Assembly: GCF_001189915.1 (NCBI RefSeq) | Contig: NZ_LFLS01000033.1 | Coordinates: forward strand, 1 to 64,000 | Direction of reading: 5' to 3' | Length of the DNA stretch: 64,000 nt | From: Herbaspirillum autotrophicum | GTDB lineage: Bacteria; Pseudomonadota; Gammaproteobacteria; Burkholderiales; Burkholderiaceae_D | In this document: positions 1-8,302 of the stretch, one piece after another | Position numbering within the stretch: the stretch's first letter is position 1 | How the letters are laid out: the number at the start of each line of letters is the position of its first letter | Made by a program: the position numbers and the translations under genes | The notes under the pieces: generated by a model | Databases searched by the model: none | What the model was told of the DNA's origin: nothing | What the model saw: the letters and a program-made list of their open reading frames with translations, nothing else

Positions 1-169
1 AAGAGAGAACCGTAAAACTCCACAAAGAAGCATTTCCCGACCAGGCTCATCGGCGCAGAGAACGATACGCCCCCGCCAAAAACCATTCCCTCCAACCCTC
101 CCCGCTGGTATGCGCTAAACTCACCGGATCAAGCGGCGCCATTGCCGCCCCAATCCGTCCCGCACACCT

Positions 170-1078
170 ATGCATTTTGACCTCGTCGATCTTCGCCTGC
201 TGGCCAATGTGGCCGACTTCAACAGTCTTACCCGCACCGCCGAAGCCATGCACATGTCGCTCTCGGCGGTCAGCACCCGCGTCAAGAAACTGGAAGAGAA
301 CATCGGCGCGCAACTGATCTATCGCACCGGACAAGGCGTGGCGCTGACGCCGACCGGACTGACCTTCGCCATGCACGCGCGACTGGTGGTGCGCCAGATT
401 CAGCATCTGCACGGCGACATGCAGGAATACACCAAGGGCGTCAAAGGCCATCTGCGCATTTTCGCCAACACCACTTCGCTGGTCGAATTCCTGCCGCCGA
501 TCTTGCAGTCGTATCTGGCCGCTCACCCGGACGTGAACATCGACCTGCACGAACGCCCGAGCCGTGAAATCGTGCGCGCCGTCACCGACGGCCAGACCGA
601 TATCGGCATCATCGCCGGCAATGTCGCCACCGGCGAACTGGAAGTCATTCCTTACCGCAACGACCAACTGGTGCTGGTCACGCCGCGCGACCACGTGCTG
701 GCAAAGGAAACCGCAGTGGCCTTCGCCGATACGCTGGACTACAATCACGTCGGCCTGCACGAAGCCAGCGCGCTGCACATTTTCTTGCGTGAAGCCAGCG
801 ATGCCCTGCACCGGCCGTTGCCGTTCCGGATTCAGGTCGGCAATTTCGAAGCCGCCTGTTGCATGATTGCCGCCAATGTCGGTATCGGCATCTTGCCGGA
901 ATCGGTAGCGCGGCGCTATGCCCAGAGCAATCCGCTGGCAATCGTGGCGCTCAGCGATAAATGGGCCGAACGGGCGATGCAGGTATGCGTGCGCAATTTC
1001 GATGAATTGCCCGCGTTTGCCAAGACGCTGATTGCGTTGCTGGCGGCAGATGCGGCACAGGCCGCCGCCGCCAACTGA
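170..1078 (+). CDS. LysR-family transcriptional regulator
   Basis: A 302-residue protein of normal LysR length. Residues 1-60 form the winged helix-turn-helix (LRLLANVADFNSLTRTAEAM, then SAVSTRVKKLEENIGAQL). The rest is a periplasmic-binding-protein-like effector domain with the usual DIGIIAGN and GIGILPE segments. It should be a cytoplasmic DNA-binding regulator; the ligand and targets cannot be read from sequence. No clear Shine-Dalgarno precedes the ATG, so the start is chosen because the helix-turn-helix begins right after it. The next gene downstream (VOC protein) is co-directional, about 100 bp away, and could be a target. Confidence 0.9.
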   Translation: MHFDLVDLRLLANVADFNSLTRTAEAMHMSLSAVSTRVKKLEENIGAQLIYRTGQGVALTPTGLTFAMHARLVVRQIQHLHGDMQEYTKGVKGHLRIFANTTSLVEFLPPILQSYLAAHPDVNIDLHERPSREIVRAVTDGQTDIGIIAGNVATGELEVIPYRNDQLVLVTPRDHVLAKETAVAFADTLDYNHVGLHEASALHIFLREASDALHRPLPFRIQVGNFEAACCMIAANVGIGILPESVARRYAQSNPLAIVALSDKWAERAMQVCVRNFDELPAFAKTLIALLAADAAQAAAAN

Positions 1079-1175
1079 TGGCAAATCGCATGAACGGCGT
1101 CTTTCTTGCGTGCACGACTACCGGCGCTGCAACCGATCCTGGCAAACCATTTCAATCCCGCACTCCAGAGGCAGC

Positions 1176-1547
1176 ATGTCAGCAATACTGAACACGATTC
1201 TCATCTATGCCAAAAACCCGGTCGCCACGGCCGCGTTTTACAGCGACTTCTTTGACTTCGACAGCAGCGGTGAAATGCACGAAGGCTTGATCGAACTGAC
1301 CACCGCCGACACCGGTGCCACGATCCTGATTCATCAGGCCGCCAAAAGCGTGAAGCTCGGACAGGTTGGCGTCAAGCTCATGTTCAGCGTGCGCGATGTT
1401 GACGTTTTCAAGGTGCAAAGCGCCCAACGCGGCCTGATCTTCGGCAGCACGCATCAGGCCAACGGTTACGCGTTTGCCAATGCCAAAGACCCTGACGGCA
1501 ATTCGGTCGCCATCTCCAGCCGCGCGTATCGTCAACCGGCAGTCTGA
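1176..1547 (+). CDS. VOC-family (glyoxalase/bleomycin-resistance fold) protein
   Basis: A 123-residue protein with one vicinal-oxygen-chelate module: LNTILIYAKNPVATAAFYSDFF at the start, a central MFSVRDVDV strand, and a C-terminal FANAKDPDGNSVAIS signature typical of glyoxalase-like folds. The frame is open further upstream, but the ATG at 1176 begins the conserved domain and the upstream codons look like intergenic sequence. Such proteins are usually metal-dependent lyases, dioxygenases or antibiotic-binding proteins; the substrate is not predictable. It lies downstream of a LysR gene on the same strand. Confidence 0.85.
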   Translation: MSAILNTILIYAKNPVATAAFYSDFFDFDSSGEMHEGLIELTTADTGATILIHQAAKSVKLGQVGVKLMFSVRDVDVFKVQSAQRGLIFGSTHQANGYAFANAKDPDGNSVAISSRAYRQPAV

Positions 1548-1665
1548 GTGTGCCGCGCCTGAAACGGCGCAACTTTCCTCAAAGCAATGACGGCCAGCCA
1601 ACGGCTTGCCGCTGCGATGCGCGAGGACGATAATAGCCGTTATCCGTCTGGTCGCAGGAGGAGAC

Positions 1666-1905
1666 ATGGAACACTCACATGACGCATTGACAAGGCAGAT
1701 GCTGGATTGGATCGCCCAAGGAAAACCTTCCTATGCGGAAGTTCTGGAGGTCTGGAAAAGCAGTTGTCCGCGCCTGACGATCTGGGAAGATGCCTGTGCC
1801 GATGGGCTGGTCGATGCCGGTCCCGGCATGTCCGGCACGGTATCGCTCACCGCCAAAGGGGAAAACTTCCTTTCCCGGACATCGCCGCCTGACAATCTTT
1901 CGTGA
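1666..1905 (+). CDS. Small conserved hypothetical protein
   Basis: A 79-residue acidic soluble protein with no signal peptide or membrane segment. The ATG at 1666 follows a strong Shine-Dalgarno (GCAGGAGGAG), which fixes the start although the frame is open 60 bases further upstream. It reads as helical (DALTRQMLDWIAQGKPSYAE) followed by a short strand-rich tail (SLTAKGENFLSR). I do not recognise a function. It ends 15 bases before the convergent HD hydrolase gene. Confidence 0.7.
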   Translation: MEHSHDALTRQMLDWIAQGKPSYAEVLEVWKSSCPRLTIWEDACADGLVDAGPGMSGTVSLTAKGENFLSRTSPPDNLS

Positions 1906-1919
1906 AACTGCCGTGGCCG

Positions 1920-2498
1920 TTACTGTGAAAAATGGCGGGTAACCCACTGCTCGCACACACTCCACAACTGCGGTGCGCCTTTTTTTATCACCGGCCCGTA
2001 GCGGGAAAAGACCTGTTCGAGCGAAACCCCATTCTCGGTCCAGGTGCCGCCGCCGGTAAATACATTGGTCAGCAGTGGCTGAAAGCGGTCGAGCGCCTTG
2101 GCGAACCTGGCATCCTCGGTTTCGCCCTCTTCGAATTCCTGCCATAAACGCAGAAACTGATCGCCTTGAAGCTGCGGCAACATGCCGAACAGTCGTGCCG
2201 CGGCGCGGGCTTCCTGTTCCGCCTGCACCAGTGCGGACGAGCCGCCATGAATCGGAAAATCACCGACGTCGATCTCGACGATGTCATGCAGCAAGAGCAT
2301 CTGCATGACGCGATTGGTATCCACCGGGCCGGCGGCGTACTCATTGAGCAGCAACGCATACATGGCGAGGTGCCAGGAGTGTTCTGCGGAATTTTCCTTC
2401 CGGCTGCGGTCGAGCAGCGGTGATTGCCGCACCACCGACTTCAATTGATCGATTTCTCTCAGAAACCCCAACTGCTGTTCCAATCTTGCCAATGTCAT
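1920..2498 (-). CDS. HD-domain metal-dependent hydrolase (YfbR/HDDC2-like)
   Basis: A 192-residue protein with an HD fold: ENSAEHSWHLAMYALLL supplies the first His, LLLHDIVEIDVGDFP the HD pair plus the following E..D. This is the arrangement of 5'-deoxynucleotidase YfbR and HDDC2 relatives, which remove phosphate from deoxynucleoside monophosphates. The ATG at 2498 starts the domain; the longer open frame upstream (to 3041) overlaps the divergent tautomerase gene and lacks family features. Function in nucleotide pool control is inferred from family only. Confidence 0.82.
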   Translation of the reverse strand: MTLARLEQQLGFLREIDQLKSVVRQSPLLDRSRKENSAEHSWHLAMYALLLNEYAAGPVDTNRVMQMLLLHDIVEIDVGDFPIHGGSSALVQAEQEARAAARLFGMLPQLQGDQFLRLWQEFEEGETEDARFAKALDRFQPLLTNVFTGGGTWTENGVSLEQVFSRYGPVIKKGAPQLWSVCEQWVTRHFSQ

Positions 2499-2699
2499 GA
2501 GCTTCTCGCATTCATAAAGAATGGTGCGATTATACAAAGCAATACCGGGTCCGGCATCACGCACGTTACTGACAGCGGCCTCCTGGAATTTAGTGGCATA
2601 TGCAATTAAATGTGCAACTATTGGCATATGCATGTATTCTCGTGAATGGCATCCTGTATGCCGCGTTATGCCCTCGACAACTGTCCCAGGAGATCTGCC

Positions 2700-3089
2700 A
2701 TGCCCTACTTGCAACTGGATGTCAACGACACCTATCCGTTCGATCTCAAACAGGCGCTCGCCAAGAAAATGGCGACCACCTACGCCGGCCTCATGACGGT
2801 CGACATTCGCCGCATCAGCATCGCCATTCGCGAAGTTGGTCAGGGCGGTGTCTGGAGAACCGTGGACGGAGAACCGGTTCCGGTTTCGGTCCTGATGTGC
2901 GATATCCGCAAGGGCCGGACGGCGGAACTGCGCATGCAGGTAGCCAAGGCGCTCTGCGCTGATTGCATCGACATACTCGGACTGAGCGAAGACCGGCTGA
3001 ATGTGGAATTCACGCAGCACGCGGGTGACGAAATGTACCACCCGACGCTGGGCGGCTTCAGTCCGGAATGGTCAGAGCACGAAGCATGA
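2700..3089 (+). CDS. Tautomerase-superfamily protein
   Basis: A 129-residue protein whose mature N-terminus would be Pro (MPYLQLDVNDTYPFDLKQAL), the catalytic residue of the 4-oxalocrotonate tautomerase/MIF superfamily. RISIAIREVGQGGVW and an EP-VSVLMCDIRKGRT segment fit a single chain made of two beta-alpha-beta units, as in the longer members. AGGAGATCTGCC precedes the ATG. The following MarR regulator starts about 50 bp downstream on the same strand and may control it. A role in isomerising an aromatic breakdown product is plausible but not shown. Confidence 0.75.
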   Translation: MPYLQLDVNDTYPFDLKQALAKKMATTYAGLMTVDIRRISIAIREVGQGGVWRTVDGEPVPVSVLMCDIRKGRTAELRMQVAKALCADCIDILGLSEDRLNVEFTQHAGDEMYHPTLGGFSPEWSEHEA

Positions 3090-3141
3090 TGCGGCCGGGC
3101 CGCGCCGCAGTGAAGACATCGATCAACCCCACCGGAGACCA

Positions 3142-3627
3142 GTGTTGACCCGTCAAAGTGCCAAAGATCCGCTGGTTTGCAACGGTGCCACGCTGCGCAA
3201 GGCGAGCCGGCGCGTTACCCAGCTATACGATGCCGTGCTGGTGCCGTGCGGGCTGACCATCTCCCAGCGGTCGGTGCTGGTGCATGTGCAGCGCGCAGGC
3301 GAGCCGACCATGTCCGAACTGGCATATGCAATGGTGCTGGACCGCTCGGCGCTGGCGCATAATCTGAAGCCGCTGGAGCGCGACGGCTATCTGATACAGA
3401 CCAGAGATGCGAAAGATGGCCGCAGCAGGCGCGTTTCCCTGACCGCCGCGGGCCGCAGCAAATTGCAGCAGGCAAATCTGCTGTGGCACAAGGCGCAGGC
3501 GCGCTTTGAGAAAGTCTATGGACCCGAGCGGTCAGCAGCGCTGCGTTTTGCGTTGGCGGATATCTTTTCCGATGCGTTTGCCGACGCTTTCTTGCAAGAC
3601 CAGACCGGTGTGCCGGCAGTGACATAA
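3142..3627 (+). CDS. MarR-family transcriptional regulator
   Basis: A protein of about 161 residues with the MarR winged-helix: LTISQRSVLVHVQRAGEPTM (helix 1 to 2), SELAYAMVLDRSALAHNLKPLERDGYL (recognition helix) and the wing DAKDGRSRRVSLTAAGR. No ATG is available. The GTG at 3142 and the TTG at 3145 are both possible; GGAG at 3134-3137 is better spaced for the TTG, so the start is uncertain by one codon. Co-directional with the tautomerase-like gene, which suggests local or self regulation by a small aromatic or phenolic ligand. Confidence 0.85.
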   Translation: MLTRQSAKDPLVCNGATLRKASRRVTQLYDAVLVPCGLTISQRSVLVHVQRAGEPTMSELAYAMVLDRSALAHNLKPLERDGYLIQTRDAKDGRSRRVSLTAAGRSKLQQANLLWHKAQARFEKVYGPERSAALRFALADIFSDAFADAFLQDQTGVPAVT

Positions 3628-3889
3628 CCGTCGGGCAACAGCGCACTTTCTGCCGGCAACCGCCACCGTACATGGCACGGCAAGTCGATCCGGATCCGTG
3701 CTGCGTGCGCCGCGCTGTACCGGATCGCCGGTGCAAAAACCGTTTATCGACAGAACGATTAAAATCCCGGTACGCCGTTCGCAACAGAGAGGACGCACAT
3801 CGCACTTGGCATGACTGGCACCGGCAGTCATGCCAGCGTGATTTGTCATCCGCGGCCGGTCAGTCCCGATCAATCAATTCGAGAGAATC

Positions 3890-4915
3890 ATGTCCCCTGC
3901 CAGCACCGATCTCCTTGCTCCGTTTCCCCGCATTCGCCTCATCGAGGGCGCCACCCCCGTCGCCCGGCTCACGCAATTGACACGCGAGATTCCCTATGCC
4001 GGCGACGTCAATCTATTTGTCAAACGCGATGATCTGATGGCGCTGGGCGGTGGCGGCAACAAGCTCAGAAAGCTGGAATTTCTGCTGGGCGCGGCCATCG
4101 CGGAAGGCACCGATACCGTGGTGACGATTGGCGGACTGCAATCCAATCATGCCCGCCTCACCGCAGCGGCCGCCGCCAGGGTCGGGCTGCAGTGCGAAAT
4201 CATTCTCGGCCGTCAGGTGCCCAAGACCAACGAGGAATACGAATACGGCGGGAATGTTTTTCTGAATCAGCTGTTCGGCGCGCGCGTCGAAGTGGCCGAA
4301 CCGGGCATTGCACCATTGGAGCGGGCGCGTGAACGCGTCGCGGAATTGAAGCAATCAGGCCGTCGGCCTTATCTGGTGCCGACTGGCGGCTCGACGGAAA
4401 CTGGCGCGCTCGGCTATGTCAGTTGCCTCCATGAAATCCTGCAACAACAGCAAGCCTTATCGATCACGTTCGACCACATTGTCGTGGCCAACGGCAGCTC
4501 CGGCACGCATGCCGGTCTCGCCGCCGGCTTGTGCAGCGCAGGCAAATCCACGCGTATCGTGCAAGCCTTCTCGACCCTGTTTGATGATGACACGACCCGC
4601 CAGAAGACCGCCGCGCTGACAGAAGCAACGCTGGCGGTGCTCGGCCACAAGGTTGCAGTACCGGCAGACGACATCCTGGTCGATGGCAGCCAGCGCGGCG
4701 CCGGCTACGGAATAGCGACCGCTGAAATGAAAACCGCCGTGCTGGCGCTGGCACGCTCGGAAGGCATCCTGCTCGACCCGGTCTATTCCGGCAAGGCATT
4801 CGCCGGCATGCTGTCCTGCATCAAGACCGGCACCTTCAAGGCCGGCGCCAATGTGTTGTTCATCATGACCGGCGGCACCCCGTCCCTGTATGCCTATCGG
4901 GATGCCTTCGAATAA
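3890..4915 (+). CDS. dcyD: D-cysteine desulfhydrase / ACC deaminase-family PLP enzyme
   Basis: A 341-residue fold-type II pyridoxal-phosphate enzyme. VKRDDLMALGGGGNKLRKLE contains the PLP lysine (about K58); GGLQSNHARLTAAAAA and VPTGGSTETGALGY are phosphate- and carboxylate-binding loops. This combination is typical of D-cysteine desulfhydrase, which converts D-cysteine to pyruvate, sulfide and ammonia, and of ACC deaminase, its close relative. I favour desulfhydrase because of overall resemblance; the substrate is not proven. Cytoplasmic and apparently monocistronic. It may supply or detoxify sulfur, which is of interest given the sox operon at the far end of the window. Confidence 0.82.
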   Translation: MSPASTDLLAPFPRIRLIEGATPVARLTQLTREIPYAGDVNLFVKRDDLMALGGGGNKLRKLEFLLGAAIAEGTDTVVTIGGLQSNHARLTAAAAARVGLQCEIILGRQVPKTNEEYEYGGNVFLNQLFGARVEVAEPGIAPLERARERVAELKQSGRRPYLVPTGGSTETGALGYVSCLHEILQQQQALSITFDHIVVANGSSGTHAGLAAGLCSAGKSTRIVQAFSTLFDDDTTRQKTAALTEATLAVLGHKVAVPADDILVDGSQRGAGYGIATAEMKTAVLALARSEGILLDPVYSGKAFAGMLSCIKTGTFKAGANVLFIMTGGTPSLYAYRDAFE

Positions 4916-4990
4916 GGCCCCTGCGCAAAGATACCTGGCTCTGCCGCTGCCCATAGCGGCCAATGATCTGCATCAACCAACTGGTGACCC

Positions 4991-5449
4991 ATGACTGACA
5001 ACACACTTGATGACCGGCCTGTCTATCACGCTGCCTGCCACTGCGGCACGGTCCGTTTTACGCTGCAGCTGGCCGATGGTTTGCGTACCGCCCGCAGGTG
5101 CAACTGTTCCTATTGCCGCATGCGCGGTGCGGTGGCGGTATCGGCCAACCTGGACGACATCCGCATATTGCAGGGCCAGGAAGCACTGACGCTGTACCAG
5201 TTCAATACCGGCGAGGCCAGGCATTACTTCTGTTCACGCTGTGGCATTTACCCGTTTCACCAACGCCGCTCCGCGCCGCATCAATACGGTGTGAATGTGG
5301 CGTGCATTGAAGGAATGAGTCCGTTCGACTTTGCCGAAGTCCCTGTCAATGAAGGCAGAACACATCCCAAAGACCGTGCCGGAGGCGGTGGCCCCTCAAT
5401 TGCAGGTTGGCTGCGCTATCAGGCCAATCCGGCGGCAAATGACAACTGA
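4991..5449 (+). CDS. GFA/CENP-V family zinc protein
   Basis: A 152-residue protein with the Mss4-like zinc fold: ACHCGTVRF, RRCNCSYCRMRG and YFCSRCGIYPFH give the Cys ligands of glutathione-dependent formaldehyde-activating enzyme relatives. The family binds zinc and sometimes glutathione; many members have no measured activity. Co-directional with the desulfhydrase-like gene 75 bp upstream. The C-terminal tail (AGGGGPSIAG onward) is loosely structured. Confidence 0.83.
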   Translation: MTDNTLDDRPVYHAACHCGTVRFTLQLADGLRTARRCNCSYCRMRGAVAVSANLDDIRILQGQEALTLYQFNTGEARHYFCSRCGIYPFHQRRSAPHQYGVNVACIEGMSPFDFAEVPVNEGRTHPKDRAGGGGPSIAGWLRYQANPAANDN

Positions 5450-5604
5450 TCATTGATGCAATGGCGGTTGTCGCGGGCGATGGCAGGCGGCGGCAGTCGT
5501 TCAACAGCCGCGGCTCAGCGGCAAGCCATCGCCCCATCCTTTGATGCAAGACCGGCTGCTTCTGGCGGGTTTCGGCTAAACATGAACATACAAGAAAGGC
5601 GACA

Positions 5605-6159
5605 ATGAAAAATCTGATAGCTATCGTCGCAACACTAATTTTAGTTGCAGGCTGCGCGAGCAATCCTCCTCATGAGTCCGCTTCAGAAAATAAAAGCGAT
5701 GTTCTTATACTTGCGCCACAAGGGGTAGATTCTTCGAAAGATTCGGTTGGTTTCAACAATTTGGTCCGCAATGTCACGCAGGCCTTTTCGAAGCAATTGC
5801 AAGAATCGTTGCAATTGCAAAATCTGAAAGTCGTGAATGTCCTCGACCAGAATCCGAAATACGACGTTGGCCAAAAACTGGCGATTTATTCAGTAAAAAA
5901 TTTAACCAAATCCGTTTTTATAGTCACGATCGAGACCGAAACAATCGACGGCGATTCTCGCCTTCTTCTTCAGGCCCAGCATATCAATCAAGATCTGCTT
6001 TCTAAAGATGGCAGAGTGGTCGGCGCACATCCGGTTTCAGTTGTTAAAAAATCCTATCTTTTGAGAAGTTCCAAGCGTGGAGATAACCCCGGAACAATGT
6101 CGGATTTGGTCGATGATTTTCTGCATTTTATAAATATTGAAAATCAATTAAAAAAATAA
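5605..6159 (+). CDS. Putative lipoprotein in an AT-rich patch
   Basis: A 184-residue protein with a short type II signal peptide and lipobox (LVAGCAS, Cys at 17), so probably a lipoprotein. The mature part is polar and mixed alpha/beta (SKQLQESLQLQNLKVVNVLD, VFIVTIETETIDGDS) without a family I recognise. AGAAAGG lies 9 bases before the ATG. Codon use is markedly more AT-rich than in the flanking genes (many AAA, ATA, TTA codons), a sign of recent transfer. Confidence 0.72.
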   Translation: MKNLIAIVATLILVAGCASNPPHESASENKSDVLILAPQGVDSSKDSVGFNNLVRNVTQAFSKQLQESLQLQNLKVVNVLDQNPKYDVGQKLAIYSVKNLTKSVFIVTIETETIDGDSRLLLQAQHINQDLLSKDGRVVGAHPVSVVKKSYLLRSSKRGDNPGTMSDLVDDFLHFINIENQLKK

Positions 6160-6241
6160 GTTCAACGTGAATTTTTATGCGCGATCATGTTTTTGATGTT
6201 CGCAATCGGACAGAACCGGACTTACAGAATAAAGAGGGGAA

Positions 6242-6490
6242 ATAAAAAATAGGAAACTGTGCAATATTCGTTCGGTCACTGCCGTGCTCGCGACCATAGT
6301 GTCCACAGGAGTCTTCGCGCAGAAGATCAAGAGTGTTGTCCCGGACTTTCGACCGCCGAATCCAGATTCTGCATATGACAAGACGCTTTTAGCGGATGTG
6401 ACACGTGTCGGCTGGCATCATGGGCTACATGGATCAAGAGTGGGACGATATCTCCACGGATACGTGACGCCAAACGCTTGCCATGAATGA
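6242..6490 (+). pseudogene. Small secreted-protein ORF with ATA where a start codon is expected
   Basis: The frame reads KNRKLCNIRSVTAVLATIVS then TGVFAQ, a good Sec signal peptide with cleavage after VFA. GAGGGG stands just before it, but the codon at the expected start (6242-6244) is ATA rather than ATG. A GTG inside the signal peptide (6284) would leave it without its basic N-region. After about residue 62 the sequence no longer looks like a conserved protein. Either a decayed gene or one using a rare ATA start. It follows the AT-rich lipoprotein gene. Confidence 0.4.
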
Positions 6491-6585
6491 TGACTGCAAA
6501 AAGCGCAATGCCGCAGGCAAGAGGCGGAATCGCACACGCCTGTTGCCCCGGCCCGCAAGTCACAACTGGTCAATGCCAGTCGGTG

Positions 6586-6747
6586 TCAGTCACCGCACAT
6601 CCAGCGGATTTTGTAGATCAGCGCATCCAGACATTGCTGCATCGTGGCGCTCGGTACTGCCATGCGCGGCTTGCTGGCTTTGGCTTGCGCGGCGCTGAAC
6701 GACATGGCGCTGACGGCGATCATGAGGCAGAGGATGACTTTACGCAT
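6586..6747 (-). CDS. Very small secreted protein (53 aa)
   Basis: The ATG at 6747 follows CCAGGAGCACATC, a strong Shine-Dalgarno, and encodes a clear signal peptide (MRKVILCLMIAVSAMSFSAA) with cleavage around AQA. The mature peptide is only about 30 residues, basic, with two Cys (MQQCLDALIYKIRWMCGD) that could form one disulfide. No family recognised. A second tiny secreted gene of the same orientation and style lies about 110 bp upstream. Confidence 0.62.
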   Translation of the reverse strand: MRKVILCLMIAVSAMSFSAAQAKASKPRMAVPSATMQQCLDALIYKIRWMCGD

Positions 6748-6857
6748 GATGTGCTCCTGGTTGATTCGGGTTGAGCGGCATTCGGTATGACCGCATCCTG
6801 CGGCGCGGCGGTGACGGGCAGATGTCAAGACGCTCCGGCAATGTTGCGCTTGAACAA

Positions 6858-7013
6858 TCAGAACAGCTTGCCGATGAGCCTGGCGCCGACATGCAGAATC
6901 ATGCAGAGTGGCGATTCGTAGTCGGTGGCGCCGGTGAAGATGCTGTCGGCGCGGGCTGCGGTTGCAGTGAGGGTCAAGATGATGACGGCGGTAGTGGCGG
7001 TGATGATGCGCAT
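6858..7013 (-). CDS. Very small secreted protein (51 aa)
   Basis: Starts at ATG 7013 after CTCAAGGAGAACATC. MRIITATTAVIILTLTATAA is a signal peptide, cleaved around ARA-DS. The mature remainder is about 28 residues ending in LIGKLF with one Cys. A strong ribosome site plus a signal peptide make a real gene likely despite the length. It is the upstream member of a tandem pair with the 53-residue gene at 6586-6747; the two mature peptides are not obviously similar. Confidence 0.6.
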   Translation of the reverse strand: MRIITATTAVIILTLTATAARADSIFTGATDYESPLCMILHVGARLIGKLF

Positions 7014-7169
7014 GATGTTCTCCTTGAGTGATCCTGCCTTGGGTTGACCGATCCGCTGTTCCGTTCGCTTCGTTTCGTTTCGGTATGGGTGTATCTTGCG
7101 CCGCGCCGGTTACGGATCGATTGCAGTGCCGTCGGCTTATGTTGCAATTGAAATAAAACGGGCGTCTGG

Positions 7170-7210
7170 AAAAAACAAAACGGCGGTTCACAACATGTCG
7201 TGAACCGCCG
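7170..7210 (-). terminator. Rho-independent terminator of argC
   Basis: A perfect 11-bp inverted repeat, CGGCGGTTCAC / GTGAACCGCCG (7181-7191 and 7200-7210), with an 8-base loop. Read on the minus strand it is followed at once by TTTTGTTTTTT. It lies about 55 bp after the argC stop, so it ends the argC transcript. Confidence 0.9.
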
Positions 7211-7265
7211 CTGCTTTGCTGGCAAGCGCTGCCCGGTACGCAGCGCCCGGTGCCGCCCGCCGTGG

Positions 7266-8192
7266 TTACGCTGCCAGCATCAAATCCAGGTTTTGCACGG
7301 CGGCACCGGCAGCGCCCTTGCCCAGATTGTCGAATACCGCCGTCAGCAAGACGTGGCCGTATTCCTCATTGACGAATACCCCCAGTTGCATGTCGTTGCT
7401 GCCATTGAGCGCCTGCGGATCAAGCCCGGTGATGTTGCTCGTTTGTTCGCGCGGTATCACGCTGACGTGGGCGGTCGCGGCATAGTGCCGTTCAAGGGCA
7501 GACTGTATTTGCTGCGCGTTGACACCCGGGGCCAGCAAGCGCAGTTCCAGCGGTATCGTCAACACGATGCCTTGACGGAAAGCGCCGTATGCCGGCACGA
7601 ACAAGGGCCGTTGCGAGAGGCCGCTGTAGCGTTCGATTTCAGGTGGATGCTTGTGCGCCAATGCCGTCCCATAGACCTGGAATGCGGGTGCAGTGGCGGC
7701 CGAAGCGCCTTCATATTGCGCCACCGCAGGACGGCCGCCGCCGGAGTAACCCGACACGGCATGGATGCTCACCGGATAGGTACGCGGCAGCAAACCAGCT
7801 TCGATCAGCGGATGCAGCAATGCAATCGCGCCGGTCGGATAGCACCCGGGATTACTGACGCGATGCGCTTCGGCGATATGTTGCGACTGTGTCGCCTGCC
7901 ACTCCGGAAACCCGTATACCCAGCCGGCGCTGGTGCGATGCGCCGAACTGGCGTCAATCACGCGCACGGCGGGATTGGCGATGGCAGCCACCGCTTCCCG
8001 TGCGGCGGCGTCGGGCAGACACAGGATGGCAATGTCGCAGCTGTTGATCGCTTGGGCGCGACGGCGCAGGTCTTTGCGCTCTGCAGCCGGCAGTGTCAAC
8101 AGCTGCAGATTGCTGCGTCCGCGCAAGTGGTCGTGGATGTGCAAACCGGTGGTGCCTTGGTCACCGTCGATGAAAATAACAGGAGCAGCCAT
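7266..8192 (-). CDS. argC: N-acetyl-gamma-glutamyl-phosphate reductase
   Basis: A 308-residue protein of the shorter (type 2) ArgC group. It begins with a nucleotide-binding strand, [19 protein letters not shown], and has the catalytic Cys in [10 protein letters not shown] (C117) plus [10 protein letters not shown] downstream. It catalyses NADPH-dependent reduction of N-acetylglutamyl phosphate to the semialdehyde, the third step of arginine synthesis, in the cytoplasm. The gene stands alone, with its own terminator, and is divergent from a LysR gene 110 bp away, an unusual setting for argC that suggests local control. Confidence 0.93.
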   Translation of the reverse strand: MAAPVIFIDGDQGTTGLHIHDHLRGRSNLQLLTLPAAERKDLRRRAQAINSCDIAILCLPDAAAREAVAAIANPAVRVIDASSAHRTSAGWVYGFPEWQATQSQHIAEAHRVSNPGCYPTGAIALLHPLIEAGLLPRTYPVSIHAVSGYSGGGRPAVAQYEGASAATAPAFQVYGTALAHKHPPEIERYSGLSQRPLFVPAYGAFRQGIVLTIPLELRLLAPGVNAQQIQSALERHYAATAHVSVIPREQTSNITGLDPQALNGSNDMQLGVFVNEEYGHVLLTAVFDNLGKGAAGAAVQNLDLMLAA

Positions 8193-8274
8193 GATCAGAT
8201 TCCTTATTGAAAGAGTTCACCGTATCTTCGCCCCGTTGTTAGAATATAAAAAGTTGAATTTAATGACGATCATG

Positions 8275-8289
8275 TTCAGTTTTTCTGAA
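8275..8289. promoter_or_regulatory. Inverted repeat in the argC/LysR intergenic region
   Basis: TTCAG-TTTTT-CTGAA, a perfect 5-bp inverted repeat just before the Shine-Dalgarno of the LysR gene, in the 110-bp divergent intergenic region shared with argC. It could be a LysR-type binding half-site pair or an RNA hairpin affecting translation; it is short, so chance is possible. Confidence 0.3.
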
Positions 8290-8302
8290 TCAGGAGACGG
8301 TA

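Noticed and set aside
4963..4976. ATGAT-CTGC-ATCAA before the GFA gene, near an FNR box
   Set aside because: One mismatch in the critical TTGAT half and no anaerobic context; likely chance.
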